From assembly GCA_009869945.1 (NCBI GenBank), contig WIXG01000108.1:153756-217755 (forward strand): 64,000 nt of DNA, given 5' to 3'. Numbering within the stretch: position 1 is the stretch's first letter; each line of letters opens with the position of its first letter. Origin of the DNA: Mesaphorura yosii. Taxonomy: Eukaryota > Arthropoda > Collembola > Poduromorpha > Tullbergiidae. Of this stretch, positions 38,701 to 52,152 are shown piece by piece. The notes beneath the pieces are model-generated. The model was not told the DNA's origin and made no database searches. It saw only the letters and a list, made by a program, of their open reading frames with translations. The position numbers and the translations under genes are program-made.

Positions 38701-41700
38701 AGAAGCAGAAATATGAAATATCCGCCAGCAAACTCGAAATTCGACCATTCAATTAACACCGTTTGAAATTGCGATTCGCGTAACTCACCCAAACGCACCC
38801 AATTTCATTCATCCAGCCAGCATACTTTATGTCTCTGAGAAGTCGGAGTCAAGATTGCAGCACTTCAAAAAAAGGATGCATGATTGACTATTCGCTTTTG
38901 AGAGCCTCGTCACTGTACACAAAAGAAATCTGCACATGTCAATCCCGACCCCGTTTTTGTAAAATGGAAGATGCGGTACAAAAAACGAATTCTGGTGAGT
39001 CTTTTGTCTGACAAAGCAAAACCAAGCAAAGCAAAGATGATGATACGAAACGTCGATGTCGATGAATTCGCGGGTGCCGACTCCGAGGCTGAGAAGTTTG
39101 GTGATCATTTAAGGACAAACACACATTGTGTTCAAAGAAATTGGGTTACTTAATTCTTCTGACCACAGCGTCTTTGTCAGTGCAATGCAATCGTTATCGT
39201 TATCATCACGTAACTGTTTTCGTACGTCGTATACAAAGGACAAGGCAAAGGCTCGTTACAGTCAGCCATTGTTATTGTTTGAATTGCCAATCTGATTGCA
39301 TTGCGTGTGCGTGCGAATACCAAACAAAACATGATGATTAATTCGAGTGATAAATCCAGCCAGAGTCGCATTGCACGAGATGCTACGGAATAATAAATCA
39401 CGATCTCTTGACTTTTTTGAGCGTTCTGCAGTCTTCGCACAAAAGTCAAAAGTGGAGCGTCAAATTGAATGCACTTCAAACGGTTTTGATTGAATTAAGA
39501 CGACGTCTTCTCTTCTCATCCACGCCAAGCGAAGGATAACCTTTCGACTTCTCACAAGCAAATCACAAAACACAAATTAAAATTAAACCCCTCTTAATCG
39601 ATCCATTAAGTTTAAGTGGTTATTTATGGAACGCGGCAGCGAATTACAAATTCCTGAGAGTTCAAGAGTTCAGACACGCAAGAATAACGAATCAACAAAT
39701 GTGCGCAATTCGAATTCGAATTCCAACGAAGATCGCATCGCATCGCATTTCATTCTTGCAAATTTTAGTTTGTACGTACGCACTTGGATTCAAAGAAGAA
39801 GAGCAATCAATAAAAAGCAGTTCCCAATTTGTCAATGCTCAACGTCACAATAGAAAAGGAGCACATCAATGATTTTTCATTGCCATTGCCTTTACCAGGC
39901 GTTCATATTCGTCGCCGTATCAATTTCCTTTTTGTATTGTCAATTCCCAAATATCAAATGTCAAATCGGCATCAATCAATTCTCGAATTGTCAGACATCC
40001 AGGCTATGAATTATGATTATGAGTTAATTTTGCATTGCTGCATTTGCAAGCCTCAGCCCACATGTACATCGTAACTGTAAAGACTCTCGATTCAATTCTA
40101 TTAAGGCACGCAGTTTCTGAATATTCAATATCGTGGCGTAGCGTATTAATTCGCCATCGCTCTTGCCGCGTTGATGCCGAAGCAGGAAAAGAATTTGCCT
40201 TCATACCACGTTCTTGGCCTCCAACGTGCAAAAGAACTTTTTTCACGACTTGTTGCCTGCACTGCACTTCCTCCAATCAACTCAATGCTTAGGTTTACTC
40301 AACATCACCCTCGTGACGTGCTGTGCCGTGTTTTGATGGTGCGGACTTTAATTTTTTTCTAGATTGAACCGTGGACCTGTATACTCGTATTCAAAATTCA
40401 CTGAATTTGGAATTGAAATTAAATGCTGTAGCTGTAGGAAAGAAATGTGAGGCAGTGAGGCCAGTATTGCGCGACTCGTGCTTGTGCAACGGGTGAAGCC
40501 ATAATTTCTATGCAATTGACTGCACATTTTGAATTTAAATTAGTCAACTCTCCATGGCGTGGCGTGGGTTGTACAACAATGAAATCCTACTACATTGCAT
40601 TTGCATTGCAGCACACGAAACAAGCAGCACTATTAAAAAGTCACCCTTCCAGCAAATTTCCCACGTTTTTACGAGTTTACGCAACACAGTGCAATGCAAC
40701 ATGAACCAGCGTCAAAACTGATTCTAATGAAAGGAACACAGCGCAGCACAGAAGAGGAATAAAATCTCACTGGGCCAAAACTCATGTCCGCGAGTAGAAA
40801 TTGTACAATGCGCGTTGTAAGCCTCGGTTCTCACAAAATCCTGCTTGGTAAGTCATGAGACATGGAAGGAGGATGAGCGGAAGCGTGCACTCACCGACTG
40901 CTGGATTCCAGAGCGAAGTAATTTTCCAGACGAGTGAGTTGACGTGCTTGAGTCGAGACTGGTGTGACCAGTCGTGGGTATGCTCCCTTCGCCGCCGCCC
41001 CCGCCGACGAGAGGCGATGATGAGGAGACAGGGTCCGTGGGAATCGTATTTCGACGTGCTCCAAAATTGCGACTGCTAGCGAGATTGACGCTGTGTGCTG
41101 TGGCCGCGGCTGTGAAGCTTCCTACACCTGCGCTGCCATCGCCAATGCCAAAGTCGATGCCGACACGATTCAAGGCCCACTCAGACTTTGACTTTTCCAC
41201 CAAGCCCAAGCACAGCCGCTCATCGCTTCGATTATCGAGAAGGTTCCTCGCAAGGCCACTGCCACCAATATATTCACCGTCTCGATCTCGAGCACCAAAT
41301 CCTCCACCGCTGCCTCCGCCATTGTAGCTGCTCAGTCTGATTAAGTTATTCATGAAAAGGAGCGAGTTGCTATGCTGACGCGTGAGTCGGAATTCCCTAC
41401 CGCCCGTCTGCAGCGGCGAAGGAGGCAGCCCGAGTTTGTGTGTCTGCCCGCTATTATTAGCGTTGGCATTATTGGGCTGGTGCCTGTGCAGGTGGAAAGA
41501 CGAGTCGAGGGGCGCTTCTTTCTTCGCTGAATACACCAAATTTGACTCGGAGCGCAGCGGAGTAATGGCAGTGGCGGTTCCGCTCCGGCCGTGGGCGTGG
41601 CGCTGCTGCAGGAGATTCGTGTTGCTCATGAGATTGTACAATTCCTCCTGCCGTTGGCGCTGCTGCCTACTGCCTCCGTAGTTCTGCTGATTGGGGCTGC

Positions 41701-43672
41701 TGGAGTGCTGCTGGTTTAAGTAAAGCTGACTTGCGTAGCTTAACTGCAATTGCGAATTGCAACCACGGCCGAGGGAGCGATGCGTTTGCGTTGCGGCGCC
41801 GGACGCCAGGTGCGAAAGAGGGCTTTCGGCGTGTAGCAGCGTGGCCGCTCGTCCTTTGCCGCCATTCAGGATGATTTGGGACTCTGTCTTTGAACGAACT
41901 AGCATTTGGTGGCCATGATTCGTCGATGGCGTCGATGAGCTTTGCTGCTGCTGCTGCTGCAGGACAGCTTTTCCGTCTTGAGCGACCCTGGCGCCTGAAT
42001 TTGGAGTCGTTTGCCTTATTTTGGCGGTAGAAATGGCCACTTTGGGTTTGACGAGGCTTTTTTCCGACGAGCCGCTGTACTCGCGTTTGTAGAACGTATC
42101 CGCGCTCGTTGTCGACATTTTCATCGTGGCGGATTTCCTCTCGGGCGTTGACGGATCGCTGACGAACGCGCGTGCGGGGCTCCTTTGCGGAAGGAGCGTG
42201 AGGGAGTTCTTCTGCGTGCGAAGACGGTGGTTTTGATCGGAGAGAATGTCGTACAGGAATGTTCGTGGTGGTTTCTCGGGAGGCGGGCCTCTTCCACTCT
42301 GATTTGTGAGTCGATTTTCTTTCGTGTTAGGCCTTGCCTTGAACGGCAGCTGCTGGAACGAAGTCAGGGCGGCTCGAGCAGTCGGTGGCGGGATTTGGCG
42401 AGTACTTTGGTACGCGGGTGGCGGAGGCGGGTATTTTGGCGGCTCAGGCGGCGTCGCGTTTCCATTGGAATTGCCCTCGCCACGATGCGAGAGTGGAATG
42501 GGCACGGCGTACTCCGGCGCCTCCATGTCCATAAGCTCCTTGCCTGAGCCCCTGCGGGGCTTTGAATTGAGCAATGTCGCGTCAGGTGCGCACGGATAAA
42601 TGTCGGAGACTTGATACGGAGTCACGACGTTCACTGCCTTCGCCGTCGCCGAAGCAAGTGACTTTGGCCGTTCGTGCTGCTGCATGGGCAACGACAAACC
42701 CGTCGACGCGGTCCGTTTTGAGTCGTCTGCCCGTCCCCGTTTGTCCCCAGCACCGGTAGCACTCATGGTTGCGTTTCGTGGCAGGTCGAGGGATTTGACT
42801 CTGTCGAGCACAATTTTACTGCCCCTCCCGACGAATCGTGGCTCGGGCGAGTCGATGTCGCGTTGTCTGAAAGCGTTGCTTCTCTTCACGTTCACAGACC
42901 CGTGCAGACTGCTTCTGTTGGAATTGCTCTGAGAATTCCCAGACGACTCGTCCGTGTCGTCAAAGTCACCAGCAGACGTGGGACGGGGAACCCCGTTGTA
43001 TTCGTCATCAAGACTGTTGTCATTGTCACTGCCGCCGCTGGAATGCCCACTGCCTGGTGGCCTTTCTTCGTCTTGGCGGCCGTTACCGTTCAGCACGAAA
43101 CTCTCACCGACTCCGAGCGTGGCCGCGACGGCGACCGCGTGCGCGTCGCTGACATAAATTCCGTTGCGCTTGCGTCGGATATTTCGGAGGCTCGGCGAGG
43201 AGAGCGGGTCCAGTTTGCAGTTTAGCTCGATGGTCACGTCGCTGCTCGTCGCGCTCCCGCTTTCCGCCGTGTCCTGCCCGCCGCCATTCTGCTCCGAGCC
43301 CGCGGACAAAGACGACTTGGTGTCCGCGCTGGTGCTGGCACCGACGCTGCTCGCTCCGATGAAGCCACTGCGATTCCCGCTTTTTAGCAGGGCGGGCACT
43401 GGCGACTGCATTCCTCCGTCAGCACGTGTGTTGTTCACGTTGAACGAAGTGTTGAGCATTTTGTAGTTCAATTCACCTGCCGGACTCACGATCGCCTTCG
43501 ATTTCGAGTCGATGGCGGTGTTCTTCCCGTTGCCGTTGCAGTTGATGCCGTTGCTTTTTGCCAACTGGCTTGGCAGCTTTTTACTCTTTTGCAGCACGTT
43601 TGGCGTCTCGCTCTTTCGCAGACCTTCAAACTGCTGACGAAGAGTCTGCACTTTGTTTCCATTGGAGTCCAT
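26774..43672 (-). CDS. DENND2-like DENN-domain protein (Rab GEF), nine exons over 16.9 kb
   Basis: DENND2 proteins are guanine-nucleotide exchange factors for Rab9-type GTPases in endosome-to-Golgi traffic. Exons: 40895-43672, 32320-32550, 28595-28801, 28309-28533, 27818-28227, 27559-27733, 27230-27481, 27027-27147, 26774-26946; 1523 aa from ATG 43672. Residues 1-1003 are low-complexity with Pro-rich SH3-ligand-like segments (PKYPPPPPAYQ, PPPEKPPRTFLYDI). uDENN (~1015-1150) has VQEIPSIHRLFL and EQFCFPDS. cDENN (~1150-1345) has LFGSLLLERKVVLIS and MLYPFTWQHTFVPILP. dDENN (~1345-1500) has ESNILPKRIYRKL and FVETLGHYS. All DENN exons join in phase. The two upstream exons are linked by strand, phase 0 ends and the KPPRTF motif; that linkage is inference. 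ATG 43672 sits exactly at an acceptor (TCTGACAG|ATG), so a non-coding or further coding exon lies upstream. Poly-Gln runs occur near 41945 and 28055. DENND1 fits less well. Confidence 0.87.
28802..32319 (-). other. 3.5 kb intron of the DENND2-like gene
   Basis: Between donor GTAACG at 32319 and acceptor CTTCAG at 28802-28803. Open frames inside are short and motif-free. Contents noted: a (GAGAA)n-like run near 30502-30520 and a strong short inverted repeat at 31761-31795, listed separately. Confidence 0.6.
31761..31795. repeat. Perfect GC-rich inverted repeat (hairpin)
   Basis: ATGAGGGCC (31765-31773) and GGCCCTCAT (31784-31792) pair perfectly around a 10-nt loop. With one bulged C at 31764 the stem extends by CTT/AAG to 12 bp. 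It lies in an intron of the DENND2-like gene, in an otherwise AT-leaning setting. It is too short for a typical pre-miRNA, and its function is unknown. Confidence 0.5.
32551..40894 (-). other. 8.3 kb intron of the DENND2-like gene
   Basis: Donor GTGAGT at 40894 and acceptor GTTGCAG at 32551-32552. No nested host gene is supported. A reverse-transcriptase relic sits on the plus strand at 37166-37525. Much of the rest consists of short repeated words such as TGCAA runs at 34049-34063 and CATTG runs at 38448-38470. Confidence 0.6.
37166..37525 (+). mobile_element. Reverse-transcriptase fragment of a retroelement
   Basis: One plus-strand frame, broken only by TAA at 37232-37234, reads DVGLTLNPSKSEVVLG, then LPGSPL near 37320, then HSAFFLLRASISLPRLIYF near 37425-37480. 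This order (GL.LN..K.E, GSPL, FLL...P.L.Y.LR) matches the region just after the catalytic YADD block of retroelement RTs that I recall from invertebrates. The catalytic block itself is not present upstream. The patch is clearly more GC-rich than the flanks, especially 37430-37560. It lies antisense within a DENND2-like intron. The element class (non-LTR or other) cannot be fixed from this piece. Confidence 0.65.
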
Positions 43673-46600
43673 CTGTCAGAGTAGAAAAGAATACGCCAGA
43701 AATTAAAATTAGAATGCAAATGACTTAATGTACTGTAAGCTTTTGCTATTGTAGGAAGCAGACTTTTGCACAGTATAAAGGAAATATAAACATAGCGCTC
43801 CGTCAAATGTGTCAGCACCTCGCGAAAATTGCACTCTAAAGTCCATGGAACAGAAAGCAGAAGCTGCTGAGCAAAAACCACATCGGAAATGATAAGCGAT
43901 GTTTGTATTGGCATTGGCGACTTTGCGAATTCGGAGCAGAGCCGAGCAAGTTTCGACGCAGGAGGAAAATCGTACGAATAAGCATTTTAAGAAATTGCTC
44001 GCAGCTGTGAATGGCGCGGCAAGGTGAGAAAATTCGCTGAAAAACGCATCACACTTCGCAATTCGCATTTCGCATGTCGCGCCGCGATAGTAAAAAAAAA
44101 TTACAAGTTAATTAAAACCTCCGCGTTAAATGCAGGGATGTTGAGGGCGGCAATAGAACAAGGGTATTATTTTACACTTGGAAGTCATAAATTATTAACA
44201 AGTCGTAAAGACGTCGCTAATTATTTGGCACTCACTACAAACCGCAATGCAATTGCATTTTATGAGCGTGTAAGTCGCGTAGTTGAAGTCGAATTGGACA
44301 TGTGTAAACACGTAACAGAATTCGTTTCTTCTGTCTTTGTCTGAGAATAAATATTTGCAGCATTTCAGCGCTCAGTTATTTTGCATTTTGTTCTGTGCCA
44401 TCACAAGTACCGAGTATCGAGTCATTTGAATATTGGAAATCGCAATTCGCATTTCGTATTGCCGCTGCTGTTCTTCCTTTTTCATTCTCCAACAAAAGAA
44501 TATTTGCGCTTTGCCGTGCTCGGCTCGCTCCATTTGTAACTGTCACACGACGCTGAGTCGAAAGAACGACGTGGCATGGCTGTGCATCGTGCATTTTTAG
44601 TCCAATTCGCCTACTCGATTTATCGCGCTGAAGAAAATGTAAGAGAAACGGATCAAGTCGGAATAAAAGAAGAAACTTTCACTGATGACTGTCATATTGA
44701 AATTATTGCGTTGTCTTGAATTGTCTCCATCCATGAATTTCATTTTGGCTTAAATCTGTTTATCCTTCATGAAACGTAAAAATATTGCATTCGCCTTTGC
44801 CAGACATTACAGTTAAAGCCAAATCTGGGCGCAATACGCAATTAATCATGCAAAAACGAAATCTCAAAAACGGCATGTATGCGGCATTCAACTCAAATAT
44901 TTAAATAATGTTCACTTCGAATTCTGCGACTAACTGGCTGAGTTCGGAAGTGTCTTGACATCAACGTCAAGAAATGGTTGAATACCTGCCAGTTTGCAGC
45001 TGAAACAATTGGTTCATGAAATATGCGGTGTCAATTACGCGTATCAGCAGATCAGGATTATAATTGGTGGAGTTAATTAGCAGGAGCAATAAATCTGATT
45101 CAGTCAGAAACTCACACCACCGCCACGCAGTGCAGGGCAGGAAATTCAGTGCAGCGCAAGAAACAAGAACAAGAAATCAGCTGGGGGTATTTATTACGAG
45201 TGAAATGATCAATCATGCAATTACAAAATGGTTTCATTGTTGCAGTGCTGGCAGTGCAGCAGTGCGAAAGTGGAGTAGCGTGCAAGTGAGTTAATAATTA
45301 TTATTGAATCCGGTGCTACTGAATCTCAAAGATCAAAGCCAGGAGTGGAATACTTTAAATTCAAACAAAAAGCAGTGCGCACTAAGAATTCATTCGGCAA
45401 AGCAATGCGGTTTTTCAAGTGTTCAAGTTGCTCTTCGTCCTCACCAGCTTGGCCATTGCCACTTTTTGCTGTAAGGAAACATGAGAAGCAGAAGTAGAAT
45501 TCTGAGCTGTTATAAATCCTCGCTCAATAAATACATTGCAAATACTGAGAATGGATGCACTTCGTCTTTCTATTACAAAGAATGTACTTTCAATTAAATC
45601 TGATGCATTTAGCGATTTAGCGTATTTTATTTTTTTGTTGCCTGCTGTATGCTAAAAAAACTTTTGACCAGCCAAACAAATACCAAAATCAACAATAAAT
45701 GGCCATCATCGTACTTTGTCTTTGTCCTGTCAATTCTTTCAAAATGAGAAGACGATCGCTGATTTGTCGACCAACCACTGTTGCTTCAACTCATTTTCAT
45801 GTATTGAACAAAAGTATTCAAGTTTAACCCAAGAACAATGGACGCATTCAATTTTTTACAAGTCTGCGTATTATTTCTTCGACACTTTTACGATTTACGC
45901 TTGCGTTTACGTGTTTGGCTCACCACAATCATAAAGTAAGAAACCAGCCAAATCCACGCAGTGCAGCAAAACGTGGCCGAGAACGAGTTCCTCTTGCAAT
46001 TCAATAAACGAAATTACTGTCACGCATTTCAGTTCATCTCCTCAGAGATCATTTTCCTATCCCTGATGACTGCTTCATTAAGCCGGCTCAAATGCCAAAC
46101 AAGTCCAACTCTGAGTAATGATTCGTATTCGTATCTTAATCGCCAATTGCCAAGTCAGAATGAATCAGTCGCATTTCTGAGCTCACATTTTCAAGCCGGT
46201 GCGGTGAATTGATTAACAATTGAAAGGCGAAACCGGGAATTACAATTAATCGCATCAGCAAAATCAAATTAATGAGGTGCTGAGATGGCGACAGCGGCCG
46301 AAGAATGCCAGCGGTGTTTCGCTTGCTTTGCTACCGCTGCTCTCCTTCACATGTATTTCGATTCTGCCTGTGCAGCTGCTTCAAAATTTATCGTCCAACC
46401 AATCTTGCGAATTTCTTCGATTTGCGAAATGCCAACCTTAGCTGAAGCTTGTGCTAACCTTGAAACGAGACTTGAAGGGTTTGCGTAAGGAGTCATCTAT
46501 TAATTCGAGGGTGATAAAAAGGTTTAACGAAAGTATGGTTTTCGCCGTCGCCGGCACGCTTGAGCAGGCGGGTGAAATATTTGACATTTACTATTTGTTG

Positions 46601-49600
46601 GCCTGGCTAGACCATTGCATTTATGTTTAATAATTTTTGTAATAAATCTTAATGGTAATAAGCTCAAATATACGGCGAATTGTGGTCCACGCTCTGTTGC
46701 TGTTGCTGCTCAGTACAGTTTGGCCATAAATTACAAAAATACATAAACACGTCACAACTGAAATTGAACCCGCAATGCAAAGTGGCAAATGCTGTGGCCG
46801 TGGCCGTGGCAATACGCTGTGCTGAGCCAAAAATCTTCCGTTGGTTTCTCCACGCATGCTAATTCAATGGCACAGAAATTAGGGGCTCATTCCACATGGC
46901 CACGCCAGTCTTGCAGTTTTCTTATCAGGACGCGAAATTGTACCGCCAGTGTTAAATGTTTACTGGGACGAAGCGTGCACCAAATGCGCACGCGTTTAAA
47001 ACTCATTTGGCGAGCGGAAAGGCAAATGGCAACGAACATAATTGACCCACAAATTACCAAATTAATTTGCTTTGTACGTATTTTACTTCCATTTTCAGTA
47101 CGCAAGACTGTGCGTCTTGCACAGCACGACTTGCGTGTCCTGAATGAGTGAGTTCTCAGTTCTCAGCTTCTTCTTTCTCATCTTGTTTTCTTGCACATTG
47201 CTATTGCCATTTGCTAATTTACAATTCGAGCCGCGTTTTACGTACATTTACGCAAATGCAGGAATGCAAATCTCAATTGACTTTTGGTGTAAAACGTGCA
47301 ATAAAACTCATGGCTTGATACTTGATGGAGAGGAAATGGCGTGGCATTAAAATATCCAGTTTCCCGTTCACAAAGTGGGTGAATCACCCTCAAAGTCAAA
47401 ACAATAATATTTGCATAGCAGTAAGATTACAAAGAAGTCGTTATCAAGTGGGTTCATGGCACTGGCACTCGTCGTCGTCTGCCTTCGCTTGCCACACCAC
47501 GAAATGAGCTTGCAATTATCTTAAACGAGTGTATTGCTAGTTTACTGCCATGCGATACGTTGACAACTTTAAAATCGTGAGGCTCTAAATGGCGAATGGC
47601 GTATTGCCAAATATGTCAGGCCAGGTAAGTCGCGGCCGTTGCCATATTAAAACCGGGATGCGATTTGCATGTGCGCAGACTGTTTTAAACTCTTTTGATT
47701 GTTTACATGTCAAAATACGTAAATGTCAAAAGTTACGAAAATAAAATACACGTGCTCTAATCACAGGTTTTACGGTCTCGGTCCAGGATTTTGAAAGGCT
47801 CACCTTGTGCATTTTCCAGTGTGCAGTCTTGGAAATTTGCAGTTGCAGCGTTAGAGTAGGACTGCCATTCGCATTCGCAACCGGTTGCATTTTAGCAACA
47901 GTAATTTAAGCTTCAAGTCACCAGTCACGTGAATCAAACTGCGAATTTAACTCGCTTTCGCAGTCGCACTACACAAAAGCACACGCGCACGCCCATCGAA
48001 ATCTTAAACCGCAAATTTCTTGTGTCACCATAAAATTTCCTTTTTATCTCCGTCGCGTCGACTTTTGCACGTGTAATTGAAAACATGTGGTAGCTGTCGA
48101 GGTCTCGAAATTAGAAATTATATTTGAGACAGTGGAAGGTCGCAGTCACAAAAACAGACTTTATCGCTTTACGGCAGCGCACGCGAAGAAAACAGCAAAC
48201 AACCAAATAGGCAAAGTTGTTAATTTAAAATGTGCTGTTTGCTACTTGAAGACTGAGAAGTATGAAAATGGGAAACTCTACTAACCTTGTCGGCTCGTTT
48301 TACTCCATTACCAAAACCATATCACTCACGTTGCACAATCATACGTGTTACGTGGGAATTGCGTGTTGATCCAGCAGTCATTTATTGTGGTAATGCAAAT
48401 AACAGCTCCATCACAGCATCTTTACCTTGTCAAGCCACAGACAGACCGATTTTATGCATGCAACTCTCCTGCGATGCACCACACTGCACTTAACCCTCAC
48501 ACAACTGAACAAACAGCAGATACACGACACAAATACAAAGATTCCACCGTAGAAATGCACGTTTTATGTTCCAGGGTACGAAATTCTGGAAATCCGGCGT
48601 TCAGGCGTCAACTGAGGCTGATATTAAATGTCCAAGTGCCCCAAATCGTGCCGTCCTTATTTTGTGCACGAAATCATTGCAAATGCTAAATGCACTGCTG
48701 GAAGACGGAAATTTCCTCGAGAATTAGGCAGGCTGGGCCTTTTAACTAGAATTTGGAATGCACGATTCACGATGCACGACTCGCGACATGAAGTTTTGTC
48801 ACAGCCAATCGAAATGTCAATAATTAAAGTTTCGGTTCGGATTTCGGAGCGCACCTTAATTGCACTATGCAGTGCGCGCAGTGCCAGTGCGTAAACACAC
48901 ACGTTCGTCCTTCATGTAAATGCGAGTCTTACCCTCACTTCGCTAAGGAATGAATGAGACTGGCCAAAGAAAAGAAAAAAGTTTACCACCATAATTCCAT
49001 TTCGTTTCATCTCTGCTGCTGCTGCCGCTGCTGGCTATAAGAATTAAGATTCTTTTGGGGAGAAATGAAGATACACGCAGAGCAGCAGTGATGGAATGTT
49101 GCATGGGAGTTTGCCTAACGCTGCTTAATACTTTGTACACAAAGTGTATAAAAAGTTGTACGTATAAAATAGATTGTTGTCTGCGTGGAGGTGGTGGATT
49201 ACCTCCAAGGCAAGGCTAAACCAAAAAAATGAATGCTGTTAATGGCAACGCAACGCAAATGCCCTGCCGTGTCTTGCGAGAGCGACTACCACCTTATCGC
49301 CTGCAGTAAACTGCATACAATGTTAGCAAGTTAAATGAGCCCGTGCAATTTACGAACTCTAGATGCGTAGCGTGCGGCGTATTTAGTGTTTATGGCTGCA
49401 TGCACGAAATTCGAGACATAGACATAGGAGAAGACGGAAGACGAGTCAACAAACGCACGAGCATATGCTTCGGTCCATCCTTCACGAGACCTTGAGTCAC
49501 TGAGACGCAAGTCATAAAATGGACTCAGATTCTTTTGACCGAACCGAGCGTGAACGCCAAACATCCAACGCCAATGGACTGAATATTAGAGCTTCTCTCA

Positions 49601-50004
49601 GCTTCTCAGCTTACCTCGGCACATATCAGCGGCAGGAATTTTGGAGTACGTCCGCTTCTCTTGCAAGAATGACACAAACTGGAGATAATTTTGCAAAATC
49701 CACCGTTGAAGACAAAGATTACTCAGCAGACGAAAATCGGAAGCTGGGACGGCACGTGTAAGGCATCAGCGAACAAATGATTTGCGGTGGGATGACGTTT
49801 GTCGTAGACGCCAAGTCAATTGTCAAAATTGGAAGCAGAACAAAGGAGCCAATAAATTCATGTCTCCACGTGTGTTATGACAGAATTTTATAGCTTTTAG
49901 CTTGCATTCGGCGTTCGGGCTCTTTCAAGTCGACCTCGCCGATTCTTGTATGTCGTTGCGGTAAATTAATTAATAAGAGCATTCACTGAAATAACATTCG
50001 TGTG
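43673..50004. other. Gene-poor region between DENND2-like and CHK kinase-like genes
   Basis: I see no supported coding gene in 6.3 kb. Open frames such as 44024-44344 and 46789-47151 have no motif and no splice-supported continuation. The left part should contain the promoter and at least one 5' exon of the DENND2-like gene, since its first coding exon begins at a splice acceptor. Confidence 0.4.
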
Positions 50005-50031
50005 TTTATTCATAATTCATATTCACCATTG

Positions 50032-50037
50032 TTTATT
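50032..50037 (-). promoter_or_regulatory. Candidate poly(A) signal of the CHK kinase-like gene
   Basis: AATAAA on the minus strand about 240 nt after the stop; a second copy lies at 50005-50010. Either or both could be used. Confidence 0.4.
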
Positions 50038-50275
50038 ATGCTGAAATGTAGTATTAAGAAAAGAAACAAGGAACGTCTCGCTAAAATTAATTTACAACTC
50101 GAATTAGTTTCCCAAGAAAATTAAAACATGCATTGTAAAGTGCAATAAACTTTTTCCAGAAGCAAGGAAGCCTAGATTCAATTGCTTAAGTTTCAAGCTA
50201 GAATAAAACATCAAATTATACTGCATAATGCATTAGGATACTCAAATCCAACTCATACACAATCGCTCAACGTAA

Positions 50276-52152
50276 TCAAATCGTCTTGATGTAGTCCATA
50301 ATGAAATCTACCTTCGGCGCATGGTTTTTGGTCAGGTTCACAAGTTTGTGGAGCACCGCGTCGCCCTTCATCCAGTTTCCAATGAAGTCATCGACGAGCA
50401 CCTCCTAAAAAGCGAGAGACGACGAGATCGATAAGAATTTGGACTTGAACGTAATATTCTAGTAATATTTAAAATAAAATTATGAAAATGAGCGTACACT
50501 CATATCGGTGCTCATGGTTTCCAGATCGGGAACATCTTCCTTTTGAGCTAAGAATGATCAAAGTCAGTGTGCTAATTTTAGCATGCTTGGTAGTGATGAC
50601 GGCAATTGCAGCCATTTCCGGCGCTTACCCGAAACTGCCGGAGCGAGCAGGAGCCCCATCGTAACCCCGTACAGTCTGAACTGTTGGAATTCCTCCAGCA
50701 GCCGGTCGAACGTCAAATCTTTGTTTTCGTACCCCATCTTTTTCGCGAACATCGTAAACTCATCGTAATAAATTCGTAGCAGTTCATCCATTCGATCGTT
50801 AATAATGTTCAGCTGCGGGCTCGTGTGGAGAAAGTAGCCCAGATCGGTCGTTCTCGACCCAACTCGTGACAACTGGAAGTCCAGAAATTTAAAATCGACG
50901 GGACGGTCGTCCTTGTACTTGAACAGGAAATTATTGGTCCAGCAGTCTCCGTGGCCCACGACGGCGTTCTCCATGGGATCCGTGAGCATGTGATACTGTT
51001 TGTCAAGGAATTCATCTCTCGCCAGCGCAAGGAATACTTTGGCCTCCTCCTCGTGTCCGTTATTTTGCAGCAGCTCGGCTTGCTTCTTGAAAGACTGGAA
51101 GAAGAACATTTTGTGCATTTCCGGTGTCTTCTCCGCTGGCATCGCCATCTTCTCCTCGAGCTGCGGGAACCGGGCTTTCACGGCGTGGAAATCGCCTTTG
51201 AACATGGCGAACGAGATCGCGTGGAACCTCGCCATGTTTTTCACGACCAGAGCGCAGTGATCGAAGTCCAGGCCTTTGTGCCGGTTCCCCATTCTAAATC
51301 TGAAAGCGAAATAGATATATACGTAGAATTCGAATTGTGTACTCTGCGAGTTTACATCCGCCCGCTTACGTGGCACTGCATTGCATGACTTTAAATAGCC
51401 GAGCACTTGAGCATTATTGAGTTAAAAGGAAGTGAGCAAAAAGAGGAGTTACAATTACAGCCGCCTGACTGCGTTAATAATAATGTGTCAAAAGTTATGT
51501 AACGTGAAACAACCTTGACGCTCAATTCGCATTCGCAGTTCGCAAGAGAAGGCAAGTGAATTCCATAACTTTTCAATTTTAACTTCTCACAGGCTCTTCG
51601 ATCTTCATTGGCTTCAAGCGCATACAATTAGGCGTGTGTTTATTGTACAAGGCAACTTTACCCTTTCGGACGCAGATTCTCCAAGGCCAAATAGTCGGAT
51701 TTGCCATTGCAGAGAGTCGCGTAGCATTTTGGGTACTGCGTGAACAGATCACCGTCCTTCAGCCCACACTTCTTCTGGAACTCCAGGAACGATGGGAAGA
51801 CGTCGTCGTACATCCGCGCTTCTTTGCCGAACGCGTTCATTTCGTTTATCATCATTTGGCGCTGCGGATGCTGCGGGAGCGTCTTGAGCATGATGCTCAT
51901 CGTGCACGGCTCGCCCGTCTTGCGTGACCTCGTCTGCACCTCGACTGCGTACATGATCGACATATAATTGTCGCCTGCGTCCGAGCCCGGCTTTGCAGAA
52001 AAGTCGAGCAGCTCCAAGTCGGCGTCGGCCGTCTTCACGATTGTCTCGACGACGTCGCGCGTGACCACCTCGTCGATCGACGGCGGCGTGTACTCGGGCA
52101 TTTGCGGCGGGGCAGCGTCGGTTTGAGGCGTTTGAACGGCGTCGTCTCCCAT
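50276..52152 (-). CDS. CHK kinase-like / ecdysteroid-kinase-like protein, four exons
   Basis: This is a member of the EcKinase (DUF227, CHK kinase-like) family, phosphotransferases with an aminoglycoside/choline-kinase fold. Known members phosphorylate ecdysteroids and the family is linked to detoxification; the substrate here is unknown. Exons are 51662-52152, 50629-51299, 50498-50547 and 50276-50404 (446 aa), with phases 2, 1 and 0 closing correctly. Hallmarks are YLALENLRPKGFRMGNRHKG at the exon 1-2 joint (~156-173), a helical ARFHA segment (~187), the catalytic HGDCWTNNFLFKY (~280-292; HGD 280-282) and the metal-binding FKFLDFQ (~301-306). Both catalytic motifs look intact. Exon 3 (50 nt, KEDVPDLETMS) was placed by phase and splice signals; its donor GTACGC is weak. 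There is no signal peptide; residues 1-25 are a Pro/Gln-rich leader. It stands alone, not in a tandem cluster within the window. Confidence 0.9.

Noticed and set aside
40855-43466. Several 70-120 aa plus-strand frames opposite the 2.8 kb DENND2-like exon
   Set aside because: They are antisense shadows of a long GC-rich coding exon; composition mirrors Ser/Gly/Pro codons and no motif or splice structure supports them.
48971-49030. Triplet-like CTGCTGCTG runs in intergenic DNA as possible coding polyglutamine
   Set aside because: No extended frame or splice sites accompany the run; simple microsatellite.
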